Shown here piece by piece: positions 1-13,631 of a DNA stretch of 64,000 nt (positions are counted from its first letter, which is position 1; every line of letters starts with the position of its first letter). The DNA lies in the NCBI RefSeq assembly GCF_041296385.1, contig NC_091013.1, positions 9,500,001-9,564,000 of the forward strand. The letters run 5' to 3'. The translations under genes and the position numbers were made by a program. This stretch comes from Aphelocoma coerulescens (lineage: Eukaryota; Chordata; Aves; Passeriformes; Corvidae). Below the pieces are notes generated by a model. That model saw only the letters and a list, made by a program, of their open reading frames with translations. It was not told where the DNA came from and did no database searches.

Positions 1-2040
1 CTAAAAAAAGAAACAGCTTTCCCCAAGAAGATATTTCCTCAAATCCTGCTGTTTGTGTTCTCTCCTCTGCATAAAATTGCTTTCAGTCTTTACTAAAAGG
101 GTTGATGGTGAGGGGGGTTAATGCTTACTTGAATTTAAGAGGAAATGAAATTGGTCCTTTAGCTTATGATGGTGTTCACATCTTCCCTTTGCCTCTGTGT
201 GTGTGCATGTGCGTTTTGAACAGCCATAACCTGAAGCATATGAGAAGAGAGATGATGAGGCCAAGACAACCTGCCCCATTCTTCTTCATTATCTAGCAAA
301 TCTGAGAATCCTTTTAGGATTTGACACTTATATTGTTAAAAGACATTTCCTACAGATTTTTATCTTTGATGTCAGCAATATGTAGAGATGAATATGGATG
401 GCACATCTTGAAAGAACTATGGAAAAGAATCCCCCACTGAAGAGGGGAAAGTTAAGATTGTAGCAGTTTGTGCCTTATGCAGCTTTCCATGGAATCAAGC
501 CTTCATCTGTGGATTTCACAAATCTTTCAGGATAAACGCCACCCTGACCTGTGAGTGTGTAGACAAGACCAAATATTCTGTGTAACTCTGGTTAGGAGTC
601 TATCAGCTGCCTCTGGAAAAAGGGCACAGTATGAATTGCCCAGAGACATTTAATGATGTGTGGGTGTTGGGTAGAAAAGGTCTCTGTGTGGAAGAAAGGA
701 CAAAATGGAAAAGTTATTTCCAGATGCTTTATAGAGTCCAAACAGTTGGCTCCAGGCTATTTTTTTTTCCTTCAAGTTTTGATTTATTTTTATTTTTTTT
801 TCTCAGCTTCAGGTTTCAGTTAGCAACTCTGTAGGTGAGGGAGAAGATTGACTGACTAGGACTGGAAGAGATGAGAAAGAAGGGGACCAAAAAAACCAAA
901 ATTCAACCTAGATACTGAGAATAAGCCAGCAAGTAATGAAAATATGTGAATGTGTTTTTATAGAGCTGACAGTAAGTATTTTAATGTTGGAAGAAGAGAA
1001 CACCTCAGGTAATGGAAAAATGTGGAGCAACGGGGAGGTAGTTGCAAGAACTCTGGCATGGAGCCACCTTGGCTCATGTGGCTCTTTGGTCTAGTGGAGG
1101 TCACCAGCTCATGTACCTGCCAGGGTGTCTTAGAGATCATGAACCAAACTGTTCCTGAAAACTGCACCCTCAAAGTGCAAGCTCACAACCTTTTCAGTAG
1201 GAGTTTCATGATACACTTACCAGTTAACTGAGTGCTAACCAAGTCTTAATTTAGGGGCAGAAAGAGAAAGTGTGCTTGCTGAAAGTCCATAAAAGAAAAA
1301 TAAGAAAAAATAAAGATGCTTGCCTTTTAGTGCTGTAACAAATGTAACAATGTTTGGAAGAATAACCTGTTGATGTCAGCAAGCTTTTAACACATTTCAC
1401 AAGATGCTTTCACATGCAAGCTAGGGAAAACAGTGGCTAAGTGAAAAAATGATTGGTAAGAGAGTAATATAAAATGGTGGCAGATAATAACTGGAGAATA
1501 CTTGGAGGATGTATCTTTTAATTCATACAGAGCACAGTCCAGCTGGATTGTGTCCTTAGTTCTGTGCTATTACCTGTTTTCATAATGATGTGGAAGACGG
1601 AATGAAAATTTACTTGTCAAATTTTACAGTGAAGCTAGAAAAAATTGCAGATACGTTGAAAGCCAGAATTTGATTTTGTGAAGTTGATGGAATGGTCTGA
1701 AAAAGTAGGACTGACTTCAGTAGGGTGCAGTGCAGGCTGCTACAGGGCAGCAAAAAGAGTAATGATATCAAAGAAATACTGTTGGGGAAAATACTCTGTA
1801 GGTCATGTACTCCAATCTCCTCAGTGAGGCAGGATGGTCACTAACAATGACAGCTTTGTCTGGACCAGTTTTGAAGAAATTTAAGCATGAAGATGTCACA
1901 GCCTTTCCAAGCATGTTCTCCTGGGCCCATACTACCTTCCTTATGATATTTTTTTTCTTTGTTGATGTCCATCCTGAATCTCTGAGATTAGTGTCCACTC
2001 TCATTACTGCCAGCTTGCATGGCACTACAAAGAAGAGGAA

Positions 2041-2055
2041 TTTTTTTTTTTTTTT
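2041..2055. repeat. T15 homopolymer
   Basis: Uninterrupted run of 15 T within the TMEM47 intron. It is a simple repeat and no element is recognised next to it. Confidence 0.9.
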
Positions 2056-4032
2056 CTGTCATTGTTGCAGCTACATTTTCAGGTAATCTTTGAAACACCC
2101 AGCACTTACTGATGAAGTGCTTTACTCATGTGAAATGAGTGGGAGGTAGAGAACAGAAGTACAGAACTCACTAGCCAGCACCAGCATTTTAATAATTACT
2201 GATCAGTTAGAAAGCCACATCATAAATGCGGTTTTCTCTTGACATCAAAACTTATAGTCAAACATTTGAACAAAGAAAAAGATGACTGAAATTATATTTC
2301 CCTAGTTTTGAAGCATTTGTTACAATTTCTGCATGTTTAATATGATGAGTACATATAATTGCTTGTATTTCATGTGAATAAAATTAGTATTCCCGTTCCC
2401 ATATTGCAAGCATCATAGTGGTACTCATAAAAATGGGTCTACATTTGAAGTGAACAATCAAGTTTGAGATGACTAGTCTTTTCTGAACAGCATTTGAGTA
2501 GCAGGCTTTTTAAGATTTCCTTTGCAGCCTGTTTTTTCTACAGGAAAAGACTTGTGCTTCTGAAGAAAGATAGTAGACACTTCCCTTAAGCAGGTCAGCA
2601 TAGCATGGAGTCCCTTTAAATGCATTAGAAGCAGAGCAGTAGTTGCAGGCAGTGCTTTCAACTTCTTTTGGGGTCATACTGGCCATTTCTCATAACTCTG
2701 CTGACTGCTGCTTCTGGCTTACACAGCTCCCTTCCTGCTCTACAGGGAAAAACAGTGACAGAAGGCAAAATTAGTGCAAAGTGATGACAGTGCTGTGTAG
2801 GGTGGCTGCTCCCACCAGCCACTTGCTGCCAGCACTTCCTTTGAGTTCTACAATAGTGTATCTGGACCAATAGTAGGAAAAGCTGGAATCCTCACTATGG
2901 AAATGTCAAAAAAACTCTGTTGTGCATGTTGCTGCTTTAGCAACATGTTCCTCTTCCAAGAGAATCACTCTTTTTTTGGTTGTGTTTTGACAAGTCCAAT
3001 CTGTAGACTGAAATTTAGCATACTTCATATGTTACACTGGTGAAGGTGGAGACTTTTTTGGTTTGCACTTGACACAGACACACGTGGAGCAGTTTCTGCA
3101 TTGACTCAGCAGAGATGCTGCATCTCCAGTGCAGGAAGCCACTAAAGAAAAACTCATATATTTCTGTACATTTTCAGAAATCCTTTCTGACCTTGAATAG
3201 TCTTAAAGATGTGTCTGAAAGCTGAGCATATATTGAGGTGCTTTTGGGTGTAAAGATGCTCTCATTTTCATAAGAGTAGGTGCTTTTCCCAGTGTATCCT
3301 GCCAGAGTTTCTCCAGTGTTGCGCAGTATTTTGTGAGCTGAGAGACAAAAAATTATATTCAAATGGAATAATGTCAAGTAACACTTCAATAACTGTAGAA
3401 TTAAAAAAAGTCCAGTGAATTTTGATATCCACATCAGAAAACGCACTGTGCAAACATTATGCAGATTGTCAGTCTTAAGTAAGAGTCCAAAGACTACTCT
3501 GTAGGCTAAGGTGGGATGAACAGAAATTACCAGTGAGTGTTTTGTAGAGTTTTGTCACTGAGGTTCTGATCAACATGGGGCATGATCTCCCCATACCAGT
3601 CCTGTCCTCAGGACAGGTGAGCACTTGTCTCCAGGGCTAATGAAAGGGGCCAGTTGGGCACAACTGAAGGGGGTGTGTGAGAGTGAAATGGCCAATGTGC
3701 GTCTGTGGATCTCAGAGACAGTGCTATAGGAAGTAATGATTTTGAAGCTCTTTAATGTCTTGGATTTGATCTATTTTATTACCTTCTTTCATTACAAAGT
3801 ATTTCTGACCCACCCCCTAAATTCATAATAGTTTGCCGGTTTGAAGTTTAGTGACTGATCAAATTTTATAGATTCCTTGGTATTCTGTGTGAGAATGCCA
3901 TTAATTCTGATTACAGAACACAGTAATGCATATGAAATGTGTGATTCACTGAGTCTCTACTGTCAGAGACTGAAAATAGTTCATGCCTCAAACATTGATA
4001 TAAAGTTTTGCTCATTATAAAGAAGCTACAAC

Positions 4033-4789
4033 TGAAGAAGGTTCCCTGAAGAGTGGGACTTTGAACTGAAAGTCAAACTGCTGATTAGATAAAGGGAAAC
4101 CCATTGTTCAATCACCTCAGGCTGAGGGAAAGGTGTGCATCCCCAAAAGGCCAAAGCCACCAGCTGCAGCTATCCCCGGCTGAGTTTGGGTGGGGGGAGA
4201 GCACAGCTCACAGAAGCCAGGTTTACACAGACTGCACCCACCCGAGGGGGGAGGAGGAGGTTTTGGGTGCATGGTGCAACCTCTGGGGAGAGGCAGTGAA
4301 CACCCATCCTCTGATTACACAAACTGGCCGAGCTGTGGAGCCCCCAACCCCACAGGGCACATCCACGGGACTTCCACGTGAGAGGCTCGGCCCCACAGGG
4401 CTGCACGTGGTGCAACAGACCCAGAGTCTGCTGTGAGAGACTGACCCCCACCCCAGGGGGACATGGCTGGATGTGCCCCCCCAGCCTGAGCATGTATAAA
4501 CCCATGGGACTCTGTGCCTTCTGGGGGGACCTTCACCACCAAGAGACCAGCTGGAGAAGATCATCGAGGCACCAGTAGGACCCATGGAGGAGTGATACTC
4601 TTTTTATTCTGTCCCTGTCACTCTTCGTCCCCACCACCTATTTTCTATTCCTTTCTTTCTTCTTTTCTCTTTCTCTCACATTTACTATATAATAAAACCC
4701 ATATTATTGTCACTGGCATGTGGTCTCGTTTGCACCTTAATTCGGGCAGAGGAATTTCCAAAGGACCTTAATAAAACTGGATCATAACA
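4033..4789 (+). mobile_element. LTR-like element in TMEM47 intron, probably an ERV solo LTR
   Basis: A GC-rich block in an otherwise AT-rich intron with the order expected of a retroviral LTR read on the plus strand. A GC-rich U3-like part (about 4104-4490) is followed by a TATA box (TATAAA, 4495-4500), then a canonical AATAAA (4691-4696) about 195 nt downstream, followed by GT-rich sequence. A tail resembling U5 runs to a CA at 4788-4789 just after a second AATAAA (4771-4776). The left boundary (TG at 4033) is a guess. I could not find a matching target-site duplication, so the copy may be truncated or the ends slightly misplaced. No gag, pol or env remnant adjoins it. Orientation is the same as TMEM47, so its AATAAA could in principle cause premature intronic polyadenylation. 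Confidence 0.6.
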
Positions 4790-5235
4790 TGTACTGATCA
4801 CAAGTATAAATCACCTATGACAATGAATTATTTCTAGGCTAAGTAAATTATTTGATTCTCAGCTACATTTCTTAATATGTATTCTTGTTCCTTGTTTTGA
4901 CTTTCTTATAATGGCAATAGAACAAGATTTGCTGTTATGGAAGGAGTAATGACTGCAAACTAAAAGAGAAAGGAGAGACAGAAAAGAATTTGGAAAATAC
5001 TACTTTCACTGTTAATTTTGTGGACATTTGAAGGACCATCATTATATCACAGCAATAACATTTGTTCATCAGGAAGGGAGTATGAAGGAGCTGCTCTGTT
5101 CTCTATGAATGAAAGGAAGGTGATTTAAAAAGAGCAGCACTTACAAGCTAAAAGTCACCAAGAGCATTTTAAATGTGAATTTCAGTTATTTGATGTTTTC
5201 TTTGTTTTAGGGAAGCAAATTGAGGCTTCTTCTGA

Positions 5236-5439
<204 letters not shown>

Positions 5440-6497
5440 AATCATTTAATGAAAAGAAAAATAAAAACAAGGATTACCCCATCTTTTCTAGCTCACAGTT
5501 TTTTTAGAACACTTGTGGAGCACCAAACAGTCTGCTCTGTTGATAAAATAGCCTTTGCCTTTTGGGTGTGAACACTGTAACCAGCTTTTACGACCATTTA
5601 GAAGAACTGCAAACACTAGGATTGCTGATCTTACATAGGCAGATGCTGCAAGCTGCTGATACATAAACTTCATTTTTCCTGACAACAAGCAAAAGGATCT
5701 ACGTGAGAGTGATCATTGTGAGAAAACTGGTTGGAATGAGAATGCAATGCCAGCATCTGCTATTGCCTTCAGGGGAGCAGCTGGTATGGGCTCCATTTAG
5801 AAGTTTCCCTGTATCATAGAGGATTCAGATGTCTGATAAGCAGGCAATGGCATCTTGTACACTAGGCTGTGTTGGCCCCTTGTTACTTGCTCAGAAATGC
5901 TCTTAAGGAATTAGTTGCAAGTGACTGTGTTTAGGGCAATGAATGTAACTGGTTAATGACTTGTCTAATATCTGCACTCAACAGTCTGCTGGGAGAATAA
6001 TAAAAAAAAAGAAAAACCCAAACAAGCCACCAACCCACACAGGATTTCATGAATTGGTAATTGACATCACCGTGCCAGCTGTAGCAGATTGTTGAAGGAA
6101 GTCCAAACCCAGAGACATGTGCTTCTGACTGTGTAGTTGGAAGTTGTCTCAGCTCTCAGTGTTTTGCTGGAGGGGTGAAGATAATGGGGAGTAGAAAAAG
6201 ACCTGATCTGTCCCTGAGATCTAAAATGTGTGAATGAATTGTAGTTGTCCTGAGTACCCATTTAACTCCCAAACATCGTCATGAAAAGAATGCATATGGA
6301 ACAAGTTCAGTTATATTTTTGAAAGGTATTTGTTAGTATAAATGAATATATATAATGCAAATATATATACGCAGAGGGAGAGAAATGCTGCATCTTAAAA
6401 TAGTAATTTGAGGTGTGATGCAGTGGTTAAAATACTAACTTTGTACACATTCTTGAAGGTCTTGGATTGGTACCCCCAATTTTGGTTAGTGTTACAA

Positions 6498-6503
6498 AAT
6501 AAA
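6498..6503 (+). promoter_or_regulatory. TMEM47: candidate proximal poly(A) signal of TMEM47
   Basis: Canonical AATAAA followed within 30 nt by a GT-rich element (TGGTTTGTCTTCTG, starting about 6510), the usual arrangement for a working cleavage site. Use of this site would give a short 3' UTR of about 1.1 kb. Inference from sequence only. Confidence 0.45.
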
Positions 6504-8387
6504 CACACAATGGTTTGTCTTCTGTATATGCCCTTGTACAGACTCTGTGTTATGGGAAATGTTCAAAAGTTCACATCAATTTAAGGTCAAACTGGACAAA
6601 AATAACTTCTTGCTATTCCATGTGTAATATAATACTTTCTAAAAATTCTCTAAGGCTGTTGCAAATTAAAAAACTGCCATTTTTAAAAGTCTAGTTAGGT
6701 TGTGAGTGTCCCTGATCATCAATAATACAGCTGAGACTCCACCATGTACATGTTAAAACATTAGCACTTCAGGAGGTAAGCTCTTGTTTTTAAAAGATGA
6801 GTTTCTAATGGACTGTCTAATGATTATGTACTTCTGAGTACTCCTTGCTGAGTATGTCTCCCACTTAAAACATCCAGAGACTGTACTCATGAAATGAAAC
6901 CCAAGATAAAATAGGGAGAACTCTCACATGAATTAAATCCGCATCACTTTTATTTTTGTTTACAATTTGCTTATTTGGATATTTTCAATTAATTATAAGC
7001 ATATTTTTATACAATTGTAATCTTTAGAAATAACTATTTTTTTTAATGGAAAAATTTAAAATATATTCTATGTGGACCTCTGCACAAGCAGATATGCTGG
7101 GGTTGCACATCCACCTCTACACAAATGGTTTTGCTGCTTCCACGTAAAAGATTCCTGAATTACTCGGTGTTAAGATGGATCTCTTGTGTTACTGCTGGAC
7201 CACCATCTGCAGGGTGCTGAGGGTCTGCAATGAGCAGGGGACCACAGGGCTGCCTTTAGGAGGTCATTGTGCAAGTATTGCTGGCTTGTGGAGATGGTTT
7301 CTGAAACTCTGGGATGCTCTGGAGTTCAGTCTTTATTACCGTGGCAGAATATTCCATATCGGCAGTCTTTGCAGAAGCAGTGGTGATTAATTAGATTAGA
7401 TGGAGCAAAATGACAGCTTGACGTGGAAGGGATTGCATGGCAATGCCTGGAGAAAAAAAACGATGGGAGGAAAACTTGTATCCAGTTATTTTGCAGGCAC
7501 CAAGAGAGCATTTGTAACTCTGCTTTATTTCCTGAGACTGACTTAAGGCAGATATTCAGTATATAGTTAACTCAGTATCTTTCTGAACAGCTGTGTAGTT
7601 CTTTTATTTAGCAGCATGGAGAACACTGTAGTTTGGCATGGGAATTAGGTTCGTGCAGAGAAGCCCACTGTGAGAAGATGTCTGTACCTTTCTAAGAGGA
7701 TGGTGTTTTGGGGCTGGCATTGCGTGGCACTTTGTCTGTGCTGAGAAGAAGGCACAATGCTGAGCCCATACCGTAGCCACTAATTTATCAAATTATTTTT
7801 CTTTATGTGGAGTTTGAGCGAAAGCAACTGTCAGGCCTAAGGAAAATGCAAATGAATGGTGTGTGCTCTGCAAGTCACTGGCTGCTAATGTAAAAGGTGT
7901 TCAGGCAAAACAATGTACAAACGTGAATGCCTAAAGACAAGGTTCTTGATTCACATCTGAGCCAGAGATCTGATTTTCAGTCTCAACATCTGCTTTTCCT
8001 CTTGAAGGTAATGCAGTCTATTAGAACCCACCTCTCAGACTCCTCAGGACCTTTGTGTTTGGGCAAATAGTATGTGGATTTAGGTACCTACCTTTAGCTT
8101 AGGTTGCTACTGCAGTGTCTTTTTTTTTTTTCCCCTTTACCATTGCAAATTTTGGCAAGCATTCTGTTTCTCAGAACTGAACTAAAGGTAAATGCAATTT
8201 TGTGCTGATTTTTTTTTTTTAGCCACAAAAAAGATGCAAGTCTCTGTCTCGAGTGTACGCACGACAAATTAATAATTTTGTATGTTGTGCTTGTGTCATG
8301 TCATGACTTTCAGTTTGACTTTATCTCACTGGCAGAATGATTCTCTCCCACAACATTTTTTTTTTTTCTTCCAAATATATATGAATA

Positions 8388-8401
8388 AATATATATATAT
8401 A
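8388..8401. repeat. (AT)n dinucleotide tract in TMEM47 3' UTR
   Basis: Short alternating AT tract, preceded a few bases earlier by a similar one (ATATATATG). Simple repeat. Confidence 0.8.
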
Positions 8402-8836
8402 GCAAACTTGCAAGCAGGGCTAGTTATTTGTATTTTTTAAGCTTAAAGTATACCGTCCGGTGCTGACAAGTACCCAGCACCTCTTCTGGATTTCTTGCAC
8501 AACTTCGTTTAGCTTTTGTAAATTTTAAAAACAAATATAGAGAGACCTATGTGTTTGAAATATAAATGATATATATGGATTAGCATGTAACTGTATATTA
8601 TTAAACATGCAATGAACTGACTGGTAAGTGAAGTCTAATCTTATGGCTAGCAATGTAATTTATTCAGACTGTATTTTTGTACAGCGCAGTGCACACTAAC
8701 CTATTGCCTCTGTGTCCTCTATAACGCCTAAAACTGTGCCTAGAAATTTCATTTATGTCTTTCAAGGAAAAAAAAAAAGAAAAGATGACTAAATGCTTCA
8801 TGTTGTTGATAGTATTGGTTTTTCTGATGTTGTTCT

Positions 8837-8845
8837 TTATTTATT
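8837..8845 (+). promoter_or_regulatory. AU-rich element nonamer in TMEM47 3' UTR
   Basis: TTATTTATT in the mRNA sense, the core consensus of class II AU-rich elements bound by ZFP36/ELAVL-type proteins, about 190 nt before the distal poly(A) signal. The match is exact, but in a UTR this AT-rich one chance match is not surprising. Confidence 0.4.
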
Positions 8846-9031
8846 TTTGAGAAGTGTATGGTATGTTTATTAAATGAGTCCATCAAAATATGGTTCATTT
8901 TAAATGGTCATTGTTAACAGGGAAAGATGGATTTTTTTTAATCTAAACTTTTAAGTTTGCAGTTTTAATACCATTTCTGCATTTCACGATTTTTGTAGCT
9001 TACATAAAGTTTTATGTGAAAAAGTAACTGA

Positions 9032-9037
9032 AATAAA
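9032..9037 (+). promoter_or_regulatory. TMEM47: probable distal poly(A) signal of TMEM47
   Basis: AATAAA within an A-rich run, followed by GT/T-rich sequence (TGTGCCTGTTTTGCTCTG, about 9065-9082). It closes the long repeat-free AT-rich block that follows the stop codon, so it is my choice for the main transcript end. Confidence 0.6.
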
Positions 9038-12000
9038 AAAAAAAAATTGTTACACTAAGAAAATGTGCCTGTTTTGCTCTGAGTAGAAGATGTATGCAGC
9101 TCAGGTGGCATGGTTTCCTGAGAAGGAACAGGCTCCTTAGTCTAATGAATATTCCTGGTATTCAGTTATTCCATGCTAAAGGAGTCTTAGCAAAATACAC
9201 AGAGGGAGAGAGGGAGAGATGGAGGGGTGTCATTGGCAAGTTCCTGTATCTCACCTGGCCATAAAGCAGTAGCACAGGGTGAGTTTCTGAGTGTCACAGA
9301 GCCCACACTGCCTTTATAAAGATGCAAGTATTGTAACATCAGAAAACCAAATGCTTTAAATGTAAATAACAAGACCATGTGTTGAAATGGGAATCTGTAC
9401 AGAGCACCTTGTTCCAGTGGGGGAATTTATTCATTATATACGGGTTTCATTTTCACATTTCCAATAACTAATACTTTCGTCTATTTTGATTCTGAAAGCT
9501 GGGTTACTTTTCATTGTGAAAAAAAATAGATGCTAATTTTGAACCTTAAACCTGGTGTTGCAAAACCAGAAAAGCATGTTTAAAGCACTAAAGACATGGT
9601 ACTCTGTTTTTTCTGCTGTTGGGTAATGTATCCACTGCATCACTGGCTGTGCCCCAAGTGGGTGGGCAGCAACCTGAGCCTGCCAGCAGCAAGGAAGAGG
9701 AGAATGGGAGGCGAAAGTCTTTCTTGGCTTCAGCAGATGAATGCTGAGTGAATACAGGCACAAGAATGGGGTGCAGAGTGGAAATCAACTAATGGAAAAG
9801 AAATTCAGAGCAGGGAGTGAGTATGATGGGGGTGGACAAGGATGGGAGGTGCCCGAAGCTTTGTTTTCTTTTGAAATGCATTGAGGGAAGATGTCCATAG
9901 GGAACTATGAATCCACAGTCACTGGGAGTGAGGGATCAAGCCTGGGCTGATGACAGCAGGTGCTAATGCTGGACAGGAGCCAGGGACATGTTATTGTTGA
10001 TGATGGGTTCATCTTGGTGGAAGCAGCAGATGCCAGGACAAAAGGAATGGTGACTTCCATGTTTCAGGAGTGGTGTCTGAGCTGGGTTCAGTTCCTCACT
10101 GCTCTGCAGATTCTCTGCCTTGCAGCCTCCTCCCTCTCCCCAATGAGAGGGGAGGTAATAATTCACCTTTCTGTCAAAGTGAGAGTATTGGGACAGGCAG
10201 CTGAACCGTTTTGGGTATCTGATTGTGGTTATTTTGTGGTACCATGGATGTTATGTCACACTAAAGGGTCTGTAAAATAGGGCAGCAGGGAGAGGAGTTG
10301 TCTGTTTACCTTTTGCACTCTGGAGGGGATCTAATCCTCTACTGAAAGGAGACTGCCCTCCCCTGCAGTCGACCAGGCATGGATGAAGTTTTGGAGTTCA
10401 GGGTGCAATGAACAGAGGGAGCAGAAGTGAGCAATAAACAGGGAGCCCACTGGCTCAAGTCAAGGTGAGAGACACCTGAGGGAAGTAAGTGACCTTCCTG
10501 CCTGTAGAAGAAATACTCCCAGAGCTAAGCCTCAAGGGTGATAGAGACACAGAAAATACCTTAGTTTCATTCCCCTGAGAGGAAGTGGACTGCAAAGCAG
10601 CTTTGGAGGCTTTTGTGACCTCAAATCCTTAATGTATTCCCACTGAATGTGAGCTTCTTGTGGTGCTTTTGCCCTTGTAGGTGCCTTTGGTCACTATGCA
10701 CCTTCTGAGCATCTCTCTGCACTGCACTGATAAAACCCTGTCCTGAGGGGGGATGTGGCCCACTCTGCTGTGACACTGCAGCTGGGCAGGACATGGAGGG
10801 ATTTGGGATGCTCCTCAGTCCTGTCACAGATCAAGATTAGATGCAGACAGCAGTGTCTCCTGGTGAATATGAAACCAGCTGTAACTCTGATAAATCGTAA
10901 CGGTACCATGGGGCACAGAAGAATATCTGCAGTGGCAGACAAACCTTGGTATATAACAATGATTAATGGATTCATAAATGCCCTCCTAAATATGAGGAGT
11001 ACTTTCTGACTCAGAGTTGCTGTGAGCTTAAAATACCTTTGTCTTCAGGTTGGTCTCACAGGAGGCAGAATCAGAGCCATTTTCTTATAAAGTTTTTTCA
11101 TTGAGAGCAAGTCAAGTTTCTTTCTCAGCAAATTTAATAATACTGAAATTATTTAAAATACTTAGATGTATTCAAGTTGTGAAACTGCAGCTCTTCTAAA
11201 ATAATTTCTTGGCTAGTACATCTCTTTCAGGGTTTGGGGTTTTTTTTCCCTTTCTACTACTTATCTATTTTTCACATCAATCAGAAAAAGAAAGCTGAAA
11301 CGTTTGAGCCAGTTCGAAGTTAAGAGAATAGGAGGGCAAGGCTGAACATTATCTTGGAATAACAGGACTGTTGAAGGACTAATTTCAGCTCTATCAGCAG
11401 ATAGCTCTATAATGAAAGTGTCTGAAAAAAAGGTGAAATGAATAGCAGCTGAGAAAAAAAGGCCTCTCTTTCCTAAAAACACGCACTTTGTTTCTATCTG
11501 TTCCCATTTCTTCCCTTGATGCTGCAAGAAAAGAAAAATTTATTTCAGGATTTGTCCTGGTTATCTTTTGAAGTAAGTATGCTTACTGCAAAGCTGTGTA
11601 ACAAATTAGTTGTTAAACTAATATCAAGAATTTCTAATGGAAATGTTTAGAATACCTAATTTCTGAGGCATAGTTGGAAACAAATTATTACATCAATAAA
11701 ATTTGCTTGAGGGAAAGCTAAAAGGAATTAATGTATTGAAATAGAAAGTTCTAGCTGGAGAAAATTATTTTCACTGTGGAACATCTGAAAAGCTTTGCAG
11801 ATGTTGGATTGAAAGAAACACTGCTGAATTTTTCTGAATCTTTTAACACATGGGCATTTTAACATAAAATATCATGCAGCTTGCAAAAGGAACAGGCAAA
11901 GATATTCTGAGAAGCTAAGTGTGAACAGATTGTGCTCCATTTGTTTGAAAACAACCCTTACCTGACGGAAGTGCAGTGCCATTATACTCCCTTCCAAACA

Positions 12001-13575
12001 TCTTGTAATTCTAACACAGCTTATTTTTATGGCTGTTTTTAGAGCTGGAAGAGTGTGACAAGATGGGGGTTTAGGCCTCAGGTTTTAAAATGCCAGCTCT
12101 CTTGGGAACCGAAGATGCAAATCCAAACTTCACTCAGCTCCTGCCTTCATCCTGGCAAAGTAGATTTGATGCTGTTTGCAGCTTCCGATTCTCGAGTCTC
12201 ATGCACTAAAGCTGAACCCCCAAGAGTTTGGCTGTTCCGTGTCTGGATAAAAGCAGTCTTTGCAGCAGATGTGGGAAGGGGGTTGGGAGGGAGCCGTGTC
12301 AATTTTCTCACAAGTTCTCACTCTGTCCCTGCAGTAATTTGCAGACCTGTGCATGTCTGTGGGACACGACTCTCCAAGCAAGAGGGGGGTGTGATCCAGC
12401 ACCGCTGCTCCTGGAGGGCTTTGGCCAGCAGCTCTCGCACTGTGAACTGAGGAATGTCAGACTTGTCCCTGCTTGAGTCGGTGAAGGTCTGTGCACATAA
12501 AATGTGAATTGGTAAAGGTGTAGCCAGCTATCCTGGTGGTGGCTGACCAAGTCCACACCCCATTAAAAAATGATGAAATTGTCACTAGGCAATTCTCAGG
12601 GGCACATGTGTCTGTAAGAAATGACTTACACTCATACACTTCAGTTGATGAAGCTTTTTACACATGAAAAATTTTCTGAGGAAATAAAATATTTTATAAT
12701 GTTGGCAGAGAAGGATATGTAACTCTCCTGTCTTAGACTTATTCTACAAACAGAGAAATGGAATATCACTGAACACATGTACATGCTTTCAAATGTGTAC
12801 ACTTAAAATCAGAATATATCAGTGGAGAGTATAGAATGCCATTCTAGAATGTTGTTCACACTTAGTTTTTAGCAGAGCTTAACAGAATATGAAGTATGGG
12901 ATCATCTTAATAAGAAATTAGCAACAGAAAGAAAAAAATGAGGACTTTCACAAACAACTAGCAAGCGTAAAAGTTTCATTGTTCGTGGGCTACACACCTT
13001 TTCCCATAAAGTGGCAGCTGGAGAAGAATGTTTTCTCAGATTTGTGTTTTAATGAGGAAGTTTACCTTATTTCCTGAGAAATCAGAATAGATACAGGTTT
13101 ATTTGCTTACAGCTAAGCTTTTTGCACCTCTGGTTCAATTTTGTGGGTCTCATGCAGCTGAAGCTCCTGAGAATAGTTACACTAGTTCTTTCAGAGATCC
13201 CATTTTTAGTACTGCAGCAAAAGTTTACAAAAAAGTCAGATCAGCAGCCTCTGCCTCCCGACACAGTCACATATCTGGGGAATTCAAAGCAGGGTTCTCT
13301 AGAAGCTGCTAATTGCCTGTCAATCATGTGCTACACCAGCAGTTCACACGTTTTTGCTATCAACCTAGCAGATTAATAGTATAACCCAAACAAAGGAACA
13401 AAGGCTAAACTGTTCAGTTGGGAAGGGTACTGTGTGGTCTTTTCAGGCCAAGATTAACAGAGAAACAGAGAAATGGTGTTCTTTGTAAAACTAAAGCTGC
13501 AGTGACCTTAACTCTGGCAAACAGACTGAATGAGTTCAGCACTATTTGCCAGCAAAACCTGAAACAGCAGTGCTT

Positions 13576-13631
13576 TAAAAACAAAAAGAAAACAAAAAGA
13601 AAAAAAAAAAAAAGAAAAAAAGAAAGAAAAA
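13576..13631. repeat. A-rich low-complexity tract
   Basis: Runs of A separated by single G or C, about 55 nt long. It follows no recognisable processed transcript and looks like simple low-complexity DNA. Confidence 0.85.

Larger units (their letters stand above)
5440..9055 (+). other. TMEM47: TMEM47 3' untranslated region
   Basis: Long AT-rich stretch after the stop codon with no coding potential. The proposed end follows the AATAAA at 9032-9037, giving a 3' UTR of about 3.6 kb, consistent with the multi-kilobase TMEM47 mRNA known in mammals. Other AATAAA hexamers occur at 5460-5465 (only 21 nt after the stop, unlikely to be used), 5999-6004 and 6498-6503. It also contains an AU-rich nonamer at 8837-8845 and dinucleotide AT tracts near 6345-6369 and 8388-8401. 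No interspersed repeat is recognisable anywhere in it, unlike the flanking DNA, which fits constraint on a functional UTR. The 3' end is inferred, not seen directly. Confidence 0.75.

Noticed and set aside
3601..3617. Short perfect hairpin CCTGTCC-TCA-GGACAGG
   Set aside because: Seven-base arms occur by chance at this scale, and there is no T tract, gene or repeat boundary that gives it a role.
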